A stretch of DNA of 64,000 nt, from the NCBI RefSeq assembly GCF_040807025.1, contig NC_090946.1:4816001-4880000 (forward strand), given 5' to 3'. Below the pieces are notes generated by a model. The model was given only the letters and a program-made list of their open reading frames with translations. It ran no database searches and was not told the DNA's origin. Both the position numbers and the translations under genes were made by a program. The stretch comes from Struthio camelus (Eukaryota > Chordata > Aves > Struthioniformes > Struthionidae). This document shows, piece by piece, positions 63,628 to 64,000 of this stretch (positions are counted from its first letter, which is position 1; each line of letters starts with the position of its first letter).

Positions 63628-64000
63628 CTGCAGACAGAGAAAAAGAAATGTGTTCATTTATTATTTTAATATTTATTATCAAAGTGCTGTGCTGTTAATG
63701 AGCAAGTTAACCCTTTCAGGGTCTGTAAAACCCCAAGCTAAGCAATTGCTGCAAGTGTAGCTGCAGCAGCAGAATACCACCTGGCACTGCATGAATCAGG
63801 CAATCTAATTAATAACACAGTCTCTTCTTCTCCCATTGGCATTTTAACTGAACGCGATGGGAAGACGTGTAGTCAGTCCCGATTTTTAACCCTCTAGAAA
63901 ACCCTGAGGAATGTAATGGACATAATATAATCCCACAAAAATCGCACTGTAACTCTTACGCATAAAACTCTATCAGTTTTAAGCGCTTTCATAGTGATTT
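63628..64000 (-). other. DISP2: DISP2 upstream intron sequence
   Basis: Sequence upstream of the 30-base DISP2 exon, starting with a clean pyrimidine tract and acceptor (ctttttctctgtctgcag) at 63628. The remainder shows no further coding exon. The N-terminal exon or exons of DISP2 must lie beyond 64000. Confidence 0.6.

Overview
The window looks like nuclear genomic DNA from a bird. The evidence is CR1 (chicken repeat 1) LINE fragments, compact intron-containing genes, GC-rich CpG islands, a G-rich minisatellite and few other interspersed repeats. No bacterial, organellar or viral features are apparent. The species cannot be named from the sequence.

The right-hand 37 kb holds three vertebrate genes in tandem on the minus strand, so transcription runs from high to low coordinates: DISP2 (about 63.6 to 52.1 kb, its 5' end beyond the window), KNSTRN (49.9 to 44.6 kb) and IVD (44.1 to 27.2 kb). 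This is the DISP2-KNSTRN-IVD order and orientation I recall for human 15q15. I rebuilt each gene exon by exon from GT/AG splice sites, and reading phase is continuous throughout. IVD gives 12 coding exons and 424 residues. KNSTRN gives 8 coding exons and 242 residues. DISP2 gives 6 visible coding exons and 1301 residues. Their products do unrelated jobs: a multipass Dispatched-family membrane protein, a kinetochore/spindle coiled-coil protein, and a mitochondrial leucine-catabolism enzyme. KNSTRN and IVD are packed so tightly that a KNSTRN poly(A) signal lies only about 130 bp from the IVD start codon.

The left-hand 27 kb is mostly non-coding. It contains two CR1 loci sharing a 0.7-kb block with one visible substitution and one 3-bp indel although 10.4 kb apart, a 1.6-kb G-rich minisatellite ending in ten 49-bp units, a CpG island directly abutting it, a probable long IVD 3' UTR, and a possible terminal exon of an unrecognised plus-strand gene at the left edge. 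BAHD1 would be expected next by synteny, but none of its coding sequence was recognised. One of the CpG-rich patches may be its promoter, which is unproven.

I found no wholly new biological system. The points most worth a second look are the shared decayed CR1 block, the minisatellite-CpG island junction, the KNSTRN/IVD spacing, the SxIP-like N-terminus of KNSTRN, and the furin-like and transmembrane-4 features of DISP2.
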